Below, piece after piece: positions 6,209 to 15,095 of a stretch of DNA of 22,552 nucleotides. Position 1 is the first letter of the stretch, and the number at the start of each line of letters is the position of its first letter. A program made the translations under genes and the position numbers. The DNA is from CAYWBI01 sp964456445 (GTDB taxonomy: Bacteria > Calditrichota > Calditrichia > Calditrichales > J004): positions 1 through 22,552 of the forward strand of contig CAYWBI010000047.1 in assembly GCA_964456445.1 (NCBI GenBank), given 5' to 3'. Below the pieces are notes generated by a model that saw only the letters and a program-made list of their open reading frames with translations, had not been told where the DNA came from and ran no database searches.

Positions 6209-7525
6209 TTATTCATCCTCGCTTATACTATTAAAAATCAAATCAGATATGTATTCTGCCCTGCCGGGGACCAGATCCCTAAAAACCCTTTTTCCGTTTA
6301 TAAAACAAGCTACCGGCAAACTGATCAGGTCCAAAATAGAAAACACCTTTCCCGGTTGTGTCGTCTCATCCAATTTGGTAAAAACTATTCCATGCGGTTG
6401 CAACAATAGATAATTTGCACATAACAGGACCAAATCTTTTAAGTCCGCCCCCACGCTAAGCACTAAAAATATTTCCGTGGGCTTTAACAGCTTAACATAC
6501 GCATCCAATTTCTCCAATTGATTGGGCGCAAATGGACTCTTACCAGGAGTATCGACAATAAGGACGTCTTTGTTCTTATATTTTTCAAGAATGTATGGAG
6601 TTTGATCAATATCTTTTTCTTCGTAAACATCGGTTTCACTCATCCGGGCAAATGCTTTTAATGCCTCCGAGGGGCCATAGGGATCGGTGGAAATGATGGC
6701 CGTTTTTTTACTGCCATAGAATGATGTTTGCGCGGCCAGCTTCATGGCGGCGGTGGTTTTCCCCACTCCGGTTGGCCCAACCAGAAGAATGACCCGTTGC
6801 TTTTTCCGCCGGAGTTGTTTTCTAAAATCAAAGGGTTTCAACATCTGGCCCATTTCATCTTCGATATGTCCTATTATGTTTTCGGCAGAGACCTTTAGCT
6901 TGCCTTCGTTTAACAAATACGCCTGGTTTATAAAAGCATAGGCCATGTCATCCTGCACGCCTTTATCCTTTAACGCCTCCTGGATTTTTTGATACGGTTG
7001 CGGAAATCCGGGCAATCCCGTTGTGGGGCTTGTTGGCGAAACCGGCTTTTTTTCCGGTTGAGTGTTTTTATTCAACGCCCCAATTTCCGACCGCAATTTG
7101 GATATTTCATCCAGGATCATTTTTTCCCTGTCCAGCTTCTCGGGTTGTTTATCGAGAATAGAACTGATCATATTGGAAAATTCGTTTGTCTTTTTTTCGG
7201 CTTTTTTGGGCGCGGCAGGTTTAGATGCTTTTTTGGGTTCCGCTTTTGGTTGTTGTTGCTTTTTATAACGCGCAGCGATTTCCGCATAAGATGTCGTTTT
7301 CCGCTGAACGTTTTTTTCATCCGCCCCAATTCTGGGAGGCGCCCATTTGGTGATTTTTTTCTTTTTTTCAAGACCTACGGTTACTTGCATCATACGCTCA
7401 CCAGAATATTGTGAATGGTTGCTGATTTCTTTTGATTCCAGAATAATAATCTCATCACCAAGTTCCTGCTTTGCTTTAAAGAGTGCCTTGGGCAATGTTT
7501 TATCGGTATATGTTTTAACCTGCAT
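6209..7525 (-). CDS. flhF: FlhF, SRP-type GTPase for flagellar placement (with altered GTPase motifs)
   Basis: The 438-residue protein has the FlhF architecture. The B domain starts MQVKTYTDKTLPKALFKAKQ (residues 1-60), a Lys/Pro/Ala-rich linker runs about 85-175, an N-domain helical bundle about 175-240, and an SRP GTPase G domain about 240-438. The P-loop is GPTGVGKT (250-257) and the G4 motif TKLDE (383-387). The G2 motif, usually DTYR, reads DPYG (281-284). The G3 motif, usually DTAGR, reads DTPGK (325-329), so both conserved arginines of SRP GTPases are missing. FlhF sets where the first flagellar components assemble and acts with FlhG, encoded directly downstream (TAAATG). The start overlaps flhA by eleven bases and has an AGGAA Shine-Dalgarno sequence. 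Confidence 0.94.
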   Translation of the reverse strand: MQVKTYTDKTLPKALFKAKQELGDEIIILESKEISNHSQYSGERMMQVTVGLEKKKKITKWAPPRIGADEKNVQRKTTSYAEIAARYKKQQQPKAEPKKASKPAAPKKAEKKTNEFSNMISSILDKQPEKLDREKMILDEISKLRSEIGALNKNTQPEKKPVSPTSPTTGLPGFPQPYQKIQEALKDKGVQDDMAYAFINQAYLLNEGKLKVSAENIIGHIEDEMGQMLKPFDFRKQLRRKKQRVILLVGPTGVGKTTAAMKLAAQTSFYGSKKTAIISTDPYGPSEALKAFARMSETDVYEEKDIDQTPYILEKYKNKDVLIVDTPGKSPFAPNQLEKLDAYVKLLKPTEIFLVLSVGADLKDLVLLCANYLLLQPHGIVFTKLDETTQPGKVFSILDLISLPVACFINGKRVFRDLVPGRAEYISDLIFNSISEDE

Positions 7526-9599
7526 GTGGTATTCCTATTGTTCCAACAGATTTGACTTCGGTATCCGGGGTTAGTTCCATGTAAGAGATCACCATTACAT
7601 TAGAAAAAACAGTTTCCAGAAATTTTCTTACAGCCCGGCGTATTTGTGGCGAAACAAGCACGGCGGGCCGGATACCGAGCCCGGTCATACTTTCTATCTT
7701 GTCCGCTATAGTTTGGAAAATACTATTTACCTGATCGGGAGAAAGTCCTAAATTCTGAGCCAGTCCATTATTTTTTATCGATTGCATAACATGGTCTTCC
7801 AAAGAAGGTTCAAACATGGCCACGGTAATGGAATTATCCGGGGCTTTTAGGATATCGGTGATGGTTTCGGCCAATGCCTGCCGCGAAAATTCCGTAAGTA
7901 CTTCAGAATCCTTGGAAAAGGCTGCATGATCGGCAATGGTCTCCAGTATCACAACCAGGTTGCGTACGGGTACTTTTTCGTGCAACAGGTTCTTCAACAC
8001 TTTTTGGACTACCCCCAGCGGAATTATCTCCGGAACAAGTCCTTCAACTAAAGCCGAGTGGGTCTCTTTGAGATCGGTTAACATTTTTTGGGTTTGCTGG
8101 CGATCCAACAACCGGAAACAGTTATTGCGTAACACTTCCATCAAATGGGTTGCAATTACGGCGGGCGCTTCGACAACGGTATGCCCCATCATTTCGGCCT
8201 TCTCCCGTTCCTGTTCCGAAACCCAAATGGCGGGCAAACCAAATGTGGGCTCGGTCATTTCCACCCCGGTCAACCCCAAACGTTCCTCGGGGTTTACAAC
8301 CATAAAATAATCCATCATCACTTCGCCCTGTGCAACATCAATCCCATAAATTTTAAAGGTATATTCGCTCGCTTTTAACTGGATGTTGTCACGGATACGG
8401 ATGGGCGGTACGAGCACCCCCATTTCGATGGCCAGGCTTTTACGGATAGTTGTGATGCGCCCCAGCAGGTTCCCGCCCTGATTGGCGTCCACCAGGGGGA
8501 TAAGGCCGTAACCGATTTCAATTTCGAATGCGTCCGGGTGCAAAAAACTCTCGATGCGTTCTTCTACTTCGGGTTCCACAGCCTCGGCTTCGGCTTCGGC
8601 CTCCTGGACCCTGACTTCTTCTTTCTTGTTTTTCCTGACGCTGTTGCCGATAAGGGCCATCACAATGGCCATAAAGGCAAAGGGCAAAAATGGCAAACCC
8701 GGCAGAAGCCCCATAATACCAATCACAACCGATGAGGCAAAAACAGCATTGGACTGGCCTATTACCTGCTTGGCAATATCCGCTCCCATGGTTGACAGGG
8801 ACGAGGCACGTGTAATAACGATACCTGCCGCAGTTGAAATAATAAGTGCAGGGATTTGGGCAACCAAACCGTCGCCAACAGTAAGCAGGGTAAATTTGGA
8901 AGCGGCAGCTCCGGCTGTAAGCCCCATTTGCATCATACCGATTAATAAGCCACCCACAATATTAACAGCGGTAATGATCAAGCCGGCAATGGCGTCACCA
9001 CGTACAAATTTACTGGCGCCATCCATTGCTCCGTAAAAATCGGCTTCACGGGCTATCAACTCCCTGCGCCCTTTGGCCTGTATGTCATCAATAAGCCCTG
9101 CGTTCAGGTCTGCATCAATAGACATTTGCTTGCCGGGCATGGCGTCCAGGGTAAAGCGTGCGGAAACTTCTGCAATCCGTGTGGCCCCTTTTGTTATCAC
9201 CACAAAGTTTATGATGACCAGAATAAGGAAGATGATGGTACCCACCGCATAATTTCCACCTACTACAAACTCGCCAAAAGATTCAATAATTTCACCGGCG
9301 TAACCCTGCCCCAGTATAAGCCGTGTGGAGGCAACGTTTAAGGAAAGCCGGAACAAGGTTACAATAAGCAGCAGACCGGGGAATACCGAAAACTCTATCG
9401 GCTTTAACACAAAAAGGGTTACAAAGAGGATAACCAGCGCGGAAGTAATGTTCATCGCCAGGAAAATATCCATCATAAAGGACGGCATGGGCAATATCAT
9501 CACAGCAAGGATCATTACAATCCCCATGGTCAGATATAAATTGCTTCTTGTGCCCCGGATGTCAGGAACGGGTATCTTCAGTGCAGCCGTATCAGCCAT
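7515..9599 (-). CDS. flhA: FlhA, flagellar type III export gate
   Basis: The 694-residue protein is full length for FlhA. The N-terminal half (about 20-325) has eight predicted membrane helices, the FHIPEP-family block around FRLSLNVASTRLIL (83-96), and the large conserved cytoplasmic loop (DADLNAGLIDDIQAKGRRE at 162-180, then RGDAIAG at 200-206). An acidic linker rich in Glu-Ala pairs (about 335-350) leads to the cytoplasmic FlhA-C domain, which docks chaperone-substrate complexes. FlhA forms the nonameric ring that takes up export substrates and couples export to the proton gradient. Its start overlaps the flhB stop by eight bases and its end overlaps flhF by eleven. Confidence 0.97.
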   Translation of the reverse strand: MADTAALKIPVPDIRGTRSNLYLTMGIVMILAVMILPMPSFMMDIFLAMNITSALVILFVTLFVLKPIEFSVFPGLLLIVTLFRLSLNVASTRLILGQGYAGEIIESFGEFVVGGNYAVGTIIFLILVIINFVVITKGATRIAEVSARFTLDAMPGKQMSIDADLNAGLIDDIQAKGRRELIAREADFYGAMDGASKFVRGDAIAGLIITAVNIVGGLLIGMMQMGLTAGAAASKFTLLTVGDGLVAQIPALIISTAAGIVITRASSLSTMGADIAKQVIGQSNAVFASSVVIGIMGLLPGLPFLPFAFMAIVMALIGNSVRKNKKEEVRVQEAEAEAEAVEPEVEERIESFLHPDAFEIEIGYGLIPLVDANQGGNLLGRITTIRKSLAIEMGVLVPPIRIRDNIQLKASEYTFKIYGIDVAQGEVMMDYFMVVNPEERLGLTGVEMTEPTFGLPAIWVSEQEREKAEMMGHTVVEAPAVIATHLMEVLRNNCFRLLDRQQTQKMLTDLKETHSALVEGLVPEIIPLGVVQKVLKNLLHEKVPVRNLVVILETIADHAAFSKDSEVLTEFSRQALAETITDILKAPDNSITVAMFEPSLEDHVMQSIKNNGLAQNLGLSPDQVNSIFQTIADKIESMTGLGIRPAVLVSPQIRRAVRKFLETVFSNVMVISYMELTPDTEVKSVGTIGIPHAG

Positions 9600-10692
9600 T
9601 TAGGGCCCCGCTTATTTTTCTATAATTTGTCCGGTCCACCTGGTAAACCTGGCTGAGAACTTCTGCCACAGCCTGAAAAAGTTCGCCCGGGATTTCGCTG
9701 CCAACGTCACATGATGCAAAAAGGGAGCGCGCCAAAGGGCGGTTTTCGATTATAGGCACCTCATTTTCTGCTGCGATTTTTTTAATTTTTTGGGCGATCA
9801 GGTTCTTTCCTTTTGCCACAACGCGCGGCGCGTCTTCTTTTTTAGACAGATCATATTTCAGTGCCACTGCGTAATGGGTCGGATTGGTAACCACGACCGT
9901 GGCCTCCGGTACATCGCCCATCATTCGGTTCCGGGCCATGTTTTGTTGGGCCTGACGGATTTTCCCCTTTACTAGAGGGTCGCCTTCGGCCTGTTTGGAT
10001 TCTTCTTTTACTTCCTGTTTGGTCATCTTTAAACCCTTTATGTTCTCATAGCGTTGATAGGCAAAATCGCCGATTGCCAGGACAAAAAGCGCTATGGCCA
10101 CTTTATAGGTTATTTCGTATAACAGATCGCCAAGAAAGCCCGCTATTTCTACAACACTATGGTGTGGTAAAACCAGATATATTGCATAATGTTTTGTTAC
10201 AACCAGATAACCGATATAACCGATAAGAAAAATTTTCAATACACCTTTTACCAATTCCACCATTGCTTTTGAAGAAACGAGTTGTTTAAGCCCCTTATAC
10301 ACATTTAATTTGTCAAATTTTGGCTTTAAGGCTTTTGGTGATACCATAAAGCCAACCTGGGCAACATTGCTCACAATTGCCAAAAACAAGGCCCCAAGGA
10401 TAATCGGCCCCACTACCAGGGCAAAAGTTTGCATACTTTTGGCCAGTATCACAGTTAGTGACTTAGATGTTAAATGAAAAACAGATGATTGCGAATACAT
10501 AAAACGCAGATAGCCGCCTAATGTCCGTCCAAAGAAACCGGAGAACATTTTAAATACGATCAATACCGCCACAATTACCGCTACGGAATTTAACTCCGTA
10601 CTCTTGGCAACATTACCTTCTTCCCGCGCGTCTTCAAGCCGTTTCCCACTCGGCTGTTCCGACTTTTCCTGGCCGTCTTCGTTTTCAGCCAT
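9592..10692 (-). CDS. flhB: FlhB, flagellar export gate and substrate-specificity switch
   Basis: The 366-residue protein has the FlhB N-terminal signature (GQEKSEQPSGKRLEDAREEG at 7-26), four membrane helices (about 36-55, 90-110, 150-175, 190-210) and a C-terminal cytoplasmic domain. The domain carries the autocleavage motif NPTH at 270-273, almost the same position as in Salmonella. Cleavage between Asn and Pro is the known switch from rod/hook to filament export, triggered with FliK, which is encoded at the right edge of the window. The gene begins four bases after fliR and overlaps flhA. Confidence 0.97.
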   Translation of the reverse strand: MAENEDGQEKSEQPSGKRLEDAREEGNVAKSTELNSVAVIVAVLIVFKMFSGFFGRTLGGYLRFMYSQSSVFHLTSKSLTVILAKSMQTFALVVGPIILGALFLAIVSNVAQVGFMVSPKALKPKFDKLNVYKGLKQLVSSKAMVELVKGVLKIFLIGYIGYLVVTKHYAIYLVLPHHSVVEIAGFLGDLLYEITYKVAIALFVLAIGDFAYQRYENIKGLKMTKQEVKEESKQAEGDPLVKGKIRQAQQNMARNRMMGDVPEATVVVTNPTHYAVALKYDLSKKEDAPRVVAKGKNLIAQKIKKIAAENEVPIIENRPLARSLFASCDVGSEIPGELFQAVAEVLSQVYQVDRTNYRKISGALNG

Positions 10693-10695
10693 AAC

Positions 10696-11484
10696 TTACA
10701 CCCCTTGCATTCCACGCATTAAATTGAGCACTATTTGCTCCACGTTTTGTTCAAAATAGCCAAACATGGTTTGAAAAATTTTCAGGGAAACCAACAACAT
10801 ATACAGCCCTATAACCAACTTAAGCGGTAAACTCACAAAAAAGACATTTAGCTGGGGCATGACCCTGGCCATAAACGCAATGGCCACATCAGTCATCAGG
10901 ATCAGGATCATCATCGGCGCCACAAAACGCAGCGCCAAATCGAATAATGTGGAACCTGTCCCAAGCAATTCCTGCCCTACAATGGGACGGATGTTGGCGT
11001 GGGCCAAAGGGATCAGTTTGAAATTGGAAAAAAACGTTTCAATTAAAAAATGATCGCTTTTTGTAACGATAAAAAAGACGGTTATGATGAGCATCCAAAA
11101 ATTACCGATCAATGACTGGTTTGTTTGGGTGCTTGGGTCAACCACGTTCATCATGGCCAGCCCAATTTGAAACCCTACAAAAGTACCCGCCATGGTAAAT
11201 GCCTCGAACAGCACGCGCGCACCATAACCAATAATTAAACCAATCAACATCTCACGCATTATATCCGCGGCCAGGGCAATACGCGATGTATAAACCACAT
11301 CAAACCCCGCTCCCACACCGGGTGCAATTATTATGGTCAGCATTATCGCCAAAGCAAGACGGATGCGCATCGATACGACGGCAAAGCCGAATATTGGCAT
11401 CATGGTCATCATGGCCGCAATGCGGACAAACACCAGCATTGTAAAGGGCAGCCAGGTAGCGATTTGATCTGTTAATCCATACAT
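10696..11484 (-). CDS. fliR: FliR, flagellar export gate membrane protein
   Basis: The 262-residue protein is hydrophobic throughout, with six or so predicted membrane helices, and shows the FliR pattern (FVRIAAMMTMMPIFG near 19-33, EMLIGLIIGYGARVLFEAFTMAG near 74-96, PQLNVFFVSLPLK near 215-227). With FliP and FliQ it forms the helical core of the export channel. It starts 14 bases after fliQ with only a weak Shine-Dalgarno and ends three bases before flhB. The length is normal for the family and I see nothing broken. Confidence 0.96.
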   Translation of the reverse strand: MYGLTDQIATWLPFTMLVFVRIAAMMTMMPIFGFAVVSMRIRLALAIMLTIIIAPGVGAGFDVVYTSRIALAADIMREMLIGLIIGYGARVLFEAFTMAGTFVGFQIGLAMMNVVDPSTQTNQSLIGNFWMLIITVFFIVTKSDHFLIETFFSNFKLIPLAHANIRPIVGQELLGTGSTLFDLALRFVAPMMILILMTDVAIAFMARVMPQLNVFFVSLPLKLVIGLYMLLVSLKIFQTMFGYFEQNVEQIVLNLMRGMQGV

Positions 11485-11498
11485 ATTTTCACATACTG

Positions 11499-11768
11499 TT
11501 ATTGGGTAATAATTACTATTTGATTAAATATCTCATGCATAAAACCCATCATGATACCAAGGAACCAGGGCATAAGTAAAAAGATGACCAGGAATACCGA
11601 GATGATTTTTGGTACAAAGGACAAGGTCATTTCATTTATTTGCGTTGCTGCCTGAAATACCCCCACCAACAAACCTATCACCAAACCTGTCAGTAAAATG
11701 GGCATAAGAATGTAAAATGTGGTCACCAACATCTCGCGGGCGATATATAATACCAGGTCGGTAGTCAT
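11499..11768 (-). CDS. fliQ: FliQ, flagellar export gate membrane protein
   Basis: This 89-residue protein is the usual length for FliQ and has two membrane helices. The first spans LVTTFYILMPILLTGLVIGLLVG, followed by the conserved FQAATQINEMTLSFVPKI loop (about 38-55). The second is ISVFLVIFLLMPWFLGIMMGF. It joins FliP and FliR in the export channel. The ATG directly follows the fliP stop (TAAATG), with AAAGGA as Shine-Dalgarno just upstream inside fliP. Confidence 0.96.
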   Translation of the reverse strand: MTTDLVLYIAREMLVTTFYILMPILLTGLVIGLLVGVFQAATQINEMTLSFVPKIISVFLVIFLLMPWFLGIMMGFMHEIFNQIVIITQ

Positions 11769-12521
11769 TTAAAATCCTTTCACAAGTGATTCTACTACGA
11801 GTCGCCAGCCATCCACCAGCACAAACAGCAAAAGTTTAAAAGGAAGCGATATCATTACCGGCGGCAACATCATCATCCCCATGCTCAACAACACGCTGCC
11901 AACTACCAGGTCGATAAGCAACATGGGCAGGTAGAGCAAAAACCCTATTTCAAAGGCCAGCTTTAGCTCGCTTACAATAAAAGCAGGGATCAGCGTCGTT
12001 AATGGGATATCGTCAACTGTTTTAGGGCGCGGCCGGTCTTTGCGCATATCAACAAACAAAAGGATATCGTCTTCCTTGGTCTGCTTTAGCATAAAAGCCC
12101 GGATGGGTTTGGCCGCGTTCTCCAGCGCTTTGGACTGGCTTATTTCCTTTTTTAAATACGGTTGCAATGCCGTATCGTTTATCTGGTCAATAACAGGGCG
12201 CATTATAAAAAAGGTCATAAATATTGCCAACCCGACCAATATTTGGTTGGATGGGACATTTTGAGTCGCTAAACTCTGACGTAAAAAATGAAAGACAATC
12301 ATGATGCGTGTAAAGGAAGTCATCATTACCAAAATGGATGGCGCCAAACTAAGCACCGTCATAAGCAACAAGATTTGCAGGGTTGGCACCAAATCGCCCG
12401 GGTTTTTAGATTGCCCGACACTGACACTGACATTTGGGATTACATTTTGGGCATGTGCGATCACTGTCAGGATGGGCAACAAAAGCAAAGCCAATAAAAA
12501 TGTATTACGTCTGATTTTCAT
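11769..12521 (-). CDS. fliP: FliP, flagellar export gate protein with signal peptide
   Basis: I chose the ATG at 12521 (250 residues), because it starts a clean signal peptide (MKIRRNTFLLALLLLPILTV...AHAQ) and has a GGTGG ribosome-binding stretch five bases upstream. The longer frame from 12557 would add twelve polar residues (MVKPRINPIGGK) in front and overlap fliO. The mature part has FliP signatures: MTSFTRIMIVFHFLRQSL and NQILVGLAIFMTFFIMRPV, then the periplasmic loop and the C-terminal helices with PPVMISLPFKLLLFVLVDGW. FliP forms the pentamer at the base of the export gate. fliQ follows with no gap. Confidence 0.95.
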   Translation of the reverse strand: MKIRRNTFLLALLLLPILTVIAHAQNVIPNVSVSVGQSKNPGDLVPTLQILLLMTVLSLAPSILVMMTSFTRIMIVFHFLRQSLATQNVPSNQILVGLAIFMTFFIMRPVIDQINDTALQPYLKKEISQSKALENAAKPIRAFMLKQTKEDDILLFVDMRKDRPRPKTVDDIPLTTLIPAFIVSELKLAFEIGFLLYLPMLLIDLVVGSVLLSMGMMMLPPVMISLPFKLLLFVLVDGWRLVVESLVKGF

Positions 12522-12549
12522 TTTTCCACCAATGGGATTTATCCGTGGC

Positions 12550-13044
12550 TTAACCACGTTTTATAAGTTTTTTAAGTACATCGCCAAAACCCACAATGTT
12601 TGTATTTTCTGTTTTCCTCTCTTCATCATCGCCAACAGACCCTAATTCGGCCAGCATATTTAGGGAGTGGTCGGTTGCCCCAAGCGCATATTTTTTGTCT
12701 TCGATGCGGACAATGAGCACACTTTGCTTGGGAGCGATGGATTGCCTGGCCAAAACGGCGATATGTGTTGAACGGGCAACCGAACCTTTTAACACATATT
12801 TTTTATAGGCCAGCATACCGCCCAATAAAAAAATCAACAGAACAAAAGAAATCCATAATACGCGTAAAACCGGATTGCCGATTTCCGCCGATACCGGCAA
12901 TGGGGTTCGCAAACTGTCCGGTTGGCTAAAGAGGGCGGAAGATTTCCCTGTAAGCAGGGAATCATTGAGCGGTGATGCCGACAAAGTTGTATTTGTGGCC
13001 ATAAGGGCCAGGCAGAGGACGCCCCATAAGAAAATCCGTTTCAT
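12550..13044 (-). CDS. fliO: FliO, export gate assembly protein
   Basis: The 164-residue protein begins with a signal peptide (MKRIFLWGVLCLALMATNTT...SAS). A short periplasmic segment and one membrane helix (about 60-81, VLRVLWISFVLLIFLLGGML) follow. The cytoplasmic domain has the FliO pattern (ARSTHIAVLARQSIAPKQSVLIVRIEDKKYALGATDHSLNMLAELG). FliO is the scaffold for FliP ring assembly and is the least conserved gate gene, so position between fliN and fliP is part of the evidence. Its ATG overlaps the fliN stop by one base (TAATG). Confidence 0.9.
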   Translation of the reverse strand: MKRIFLWGVLCLALMATNTTLSASPLNDSLLTGKSSALFSQPDSLRTPLPVSAEIGNPVLRVLWISFVLLIFLLGGMLAYKKYVLKGSVARSTHIAVLARQSIAPKQSVLIVRIEDKKYALGATDHSLNMLAELGSVGDDEERKTENTNIVGFGDVLKKLIKRG

Positions 13045-14104
13045 TAGAAGGCATGTCCCAAGCTTTTGACACGGTCTTTTGGGCTTAACAGTTGTGTGAT
13101 ACGGATACCGAAACGGTCATCTACCACTACGACCTCGCCTTCCGCAAATTTTCGTCCGTTTACAAAAACATCCAATGCCTCACCGGCGGATTTCTCCATT
13201 TCCACAATGGAGCCTTTGCCAAGCTTGAGCAAATCCGAAACCAGGATGCGTTTACGGTCGATTTCTACGCGTATTTCCAGTTCCACATCGAGCAACATAT
13301 CCACATTATGGTTGCCATCCCCTGCCCCGGACGATGAATAAGAAAGGTCCCCAAATTGGGCATTATGAATATTAACCGGATTGGACGCCGGCACGCCCGG
13401 CTCCCTGGTTTGTGGCATTGCGTGTTCTCCTTCTCCTTCTCCTNNNNNNNNNNNNNNNNNNNNNNNNNNNNNNNNNNNNNNNNNNNNNNNNNNNNNNNNN
13501 NNNNNNNNNNNNNNNNNNNNNNNNNNNNNNNNNNNNNNNNNNNTTCTCCTTCTCCTTCTCCTATAAATTGATCTGCATTTTCCGGCCAGATGTAATGGTT
13601 TAAGATAAATGTTCCGCTATCGGTAGCAAGCGAGTAGGTGCAACGGGCGCCTTCCCGGCCTAAAACATAGGTTTGCAGTTCATTTACTTCATTAACCTGG
13701 GCCACTGTTAGGTTTTCGAAAGCAAATGTACCATTGTCATCGGTAACCGCCATTTTAAGCTGGCCAAAAACCTGCTCCATTCCTTCTTTCATACCGTCAA
13801 AATGTTCGTCGGTAACGGTTTTGGCTGGTTCATCCATTAACATCCATGCATAAAAATTGAGTACAAAATCCCGGGGCATTAACAACACATTGCTCAGCAC
13901 CCGCATATTTTGACCGGAGTTAAAGGTAACTGCCACCATTGGGTAGGTTTCGGCTTCGAGCAGGGCTTTTACTTCTTTCTGCTCTTCGTACGTGGCCGTT
14001 ACTTTAAATTCCCGGTTTAATATCTGGTTTAAAGCGGAACTTACGACCGGCAATACTTCTTCGATATTATCATGTACACGGTTTTGAAAATAATTATTGG
14101 CCAT
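13044..14104 (-). CDS. fliN: FliN/FliY-type motor switch protein with a Gly-Glu repeat linker, interrupted by an assembly gap
   Basis: The N-terminal domain (14104 down to about 13564, roughly 180 residues, MANNYFQNRVHDNIEEVLPVV...) looks CheC/CheX-like, as in FliY-type switch proteins. Its CheC-style block reads DGMKEGMEQVFGQL, without the catalytic Asn of active CheY-P phosphatases. The C-terminal SpoA domain (about 13300-13044, DMLLDVELEIRVEIDRKRILVSD ... SPKDRV) is the FliN part that forms the C-ring base. Between them both sides of the gap are GGAGAA hexamers coding Gly-Glu. Codon phase on each side is Gly-Glu, so this is one gene. The apparent frame change comes from the gap being drawn as exactly 100 N. 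A true gap of 6k+5 bases restores the frame. The start overlaps fliM by eleven bases; the stop overlaps fliO. Confidence 0.88.
13425..13563. repeat. Hexanucleotide tandem repeat spanning the 100-N gap, encoding (Gly-Glu)n
   Basis: On the plus strand three TTCTCC units lie at 13425-13442 and three more at 13544-13561, directly touching the N run 13444-13543 on both sides. On the coding (minus) strand the unit is GGAGAA. The repeat almost certainly fills the gap and is why assembly broke. Copy number is unknown but at least six units are visible. Changes by whole units keep the fliN reading frame. Confidence 0.85.
13444..13543. other. Assembly gap, exactly 100 N
   Basis: The run is exactly 100 N, a conventional placeholder for unknown length. 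Frame analysis supports this: 100 is not of the form 6k+5 that would join the GGAGAA repeats in phase. Confidence 0.95.
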
Positions 14105-15080
14105 TATGAATTTCCTCCGGAACCCTGTCTAATATACGCACGGCATAATGTTCTTTATGCGTGCCGATAATGGAATTAAACATGTGTTTATTGTTAACAA
14201 AAACGGGAAGCGAACTGTCCATCCGGGATTCCAGGCGGATGACGTCCCCTTGCCGTAAATTTACAAATTCATCAATGGATACTTTTCCCTGGCCCAATAC
14301 CGCTTTAAAATCGATTGGCGTATTTACAACATTGAAACGGACCAAATCTATTTCATCCTGAGAAGGCTCCCGTGCACCAAAGAGGATTTTTTCCTGGACT
14401 TCGGGCCGGGACACAATATTGGAAATAAGCATATAGGGGTAACAAATATTCATCAATGTAGAATTACCATGGATTTTTACTTCCATGGATGCAACAACCA
14501 CCGGCTCCGATGAGGGGACAATTTGTACAAACTCCGGGTTGGATTCGAAGCGGCTTATTTCACTGTTAAAATCGGCCAGCATATGCCAGTTACGGTTAAT
14601 TTCAAAGGATATCCGCTCTACGATACGACGCATGATTTTTTGCTCGATAACAGAAATCGGGCGCACCGTTGAAAGAAACCCCCCGCGTCCGCCAAATAAA
14701 CGTTCTACAATAAAAATGGCCAATTGCGGGTTTATTTCCAATACAAAATTGGCGTCCGCCTCCGGTACATGGTTTACATAAATACAACTTGGCGGCGCAA
14801 TGGACATCACAAATTCCGAATACATGATTTGATCAATGGCCAGTAAATTCATTTCAACAATCATCCGCAATTGTGCCGAGAGAAAGACACTGAAATTACG
14901 ACAAACCGCCTCATGGATATTTTCCAAAAGGCGCATTTGTTCTTTTGAAACCAAATTGGGGTGTTTAAAGTCATACAGCGAAACTTTTTGCTGATGGGCA
15001 ATTTGATCCATTTCTTCTTCATCGCCGGATACATTGGAAAGAAGGGCATCGATTTCGTCCTGGGAAAGTATTTTGGCCAT
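14094..15080 (-). CDS. fliM: FliM, flagellar motor switch protein
   Basis: The 328-residue protein has all three FliM parts. The N-terminal CheY-P-binding peptide is LSQDEIDALL (residues 5-14). The middle CheC-like domain has the FliM torque-ring motif GGRGG (near 129-133, LFGGRGGFL). The C-terminal SpoA domain (about 250-320, PIDFKAVLGQGKVSIDEFVNLRQGDVI) pairs with FliN. It transmits CheY-P signals to FliG and so sets rotation direction. The start has an AGGGA Shine-Dalgarno. It lies 15 bases after fliL and its end overlaps fliN. FliG is not encoded here and is expected upstream, beyond the right edge. Confidence 0.97.
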   Translation of the reverse strand: MAKILSQDEIDALLSNVSGDEEEMDQIAHQQKVSLYDFKHPNLVSKEQMRLLENIHEAVCRNFSVFLSAQLRMIVEMNLLAIDQIMYSEFVMSIAPPSCIYVNHVPEADANFVLEINPQLAIFIVERLFGGRGGFLSTVRPISVIEQKIMRRIVERISFEINRNWHMLADFNSEISRFESNPEFVQIVPSSEPVVVASMEVKIHGNSTLMNICYPYMLISNIVSRPEVQEKILFGAREPSQDEIDLVRFNVVNTPIDFKAVLGQGKVSIDEFVNLRQGDVIRLESRMDSSLPVFVNNKHMFNSIIGTHKEHYAVRILDRVPEEIHNGQ

Positions 15081-15095
15081 ATTTTATATCCCTAT

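Noticed and set aside
8560..8620. Glu-Ala repeat-like DNA in flhA considered as a variable tandem repeat
   Set aside because: Only about three to four imperfect units, in the normal acidic linker before FlhA-C; ordinary for the family.
13265..14104. Apparent frameshift and truncated FliN ending in EKEKENTQCHKPGS after the N run
   Set aside because: Artefact of the 100-N placeholder. The Gly-Glu repeat is in the correct phase on both sides and the downstream SpoA domain is intact in the phase reading GEGEGEHAMP.
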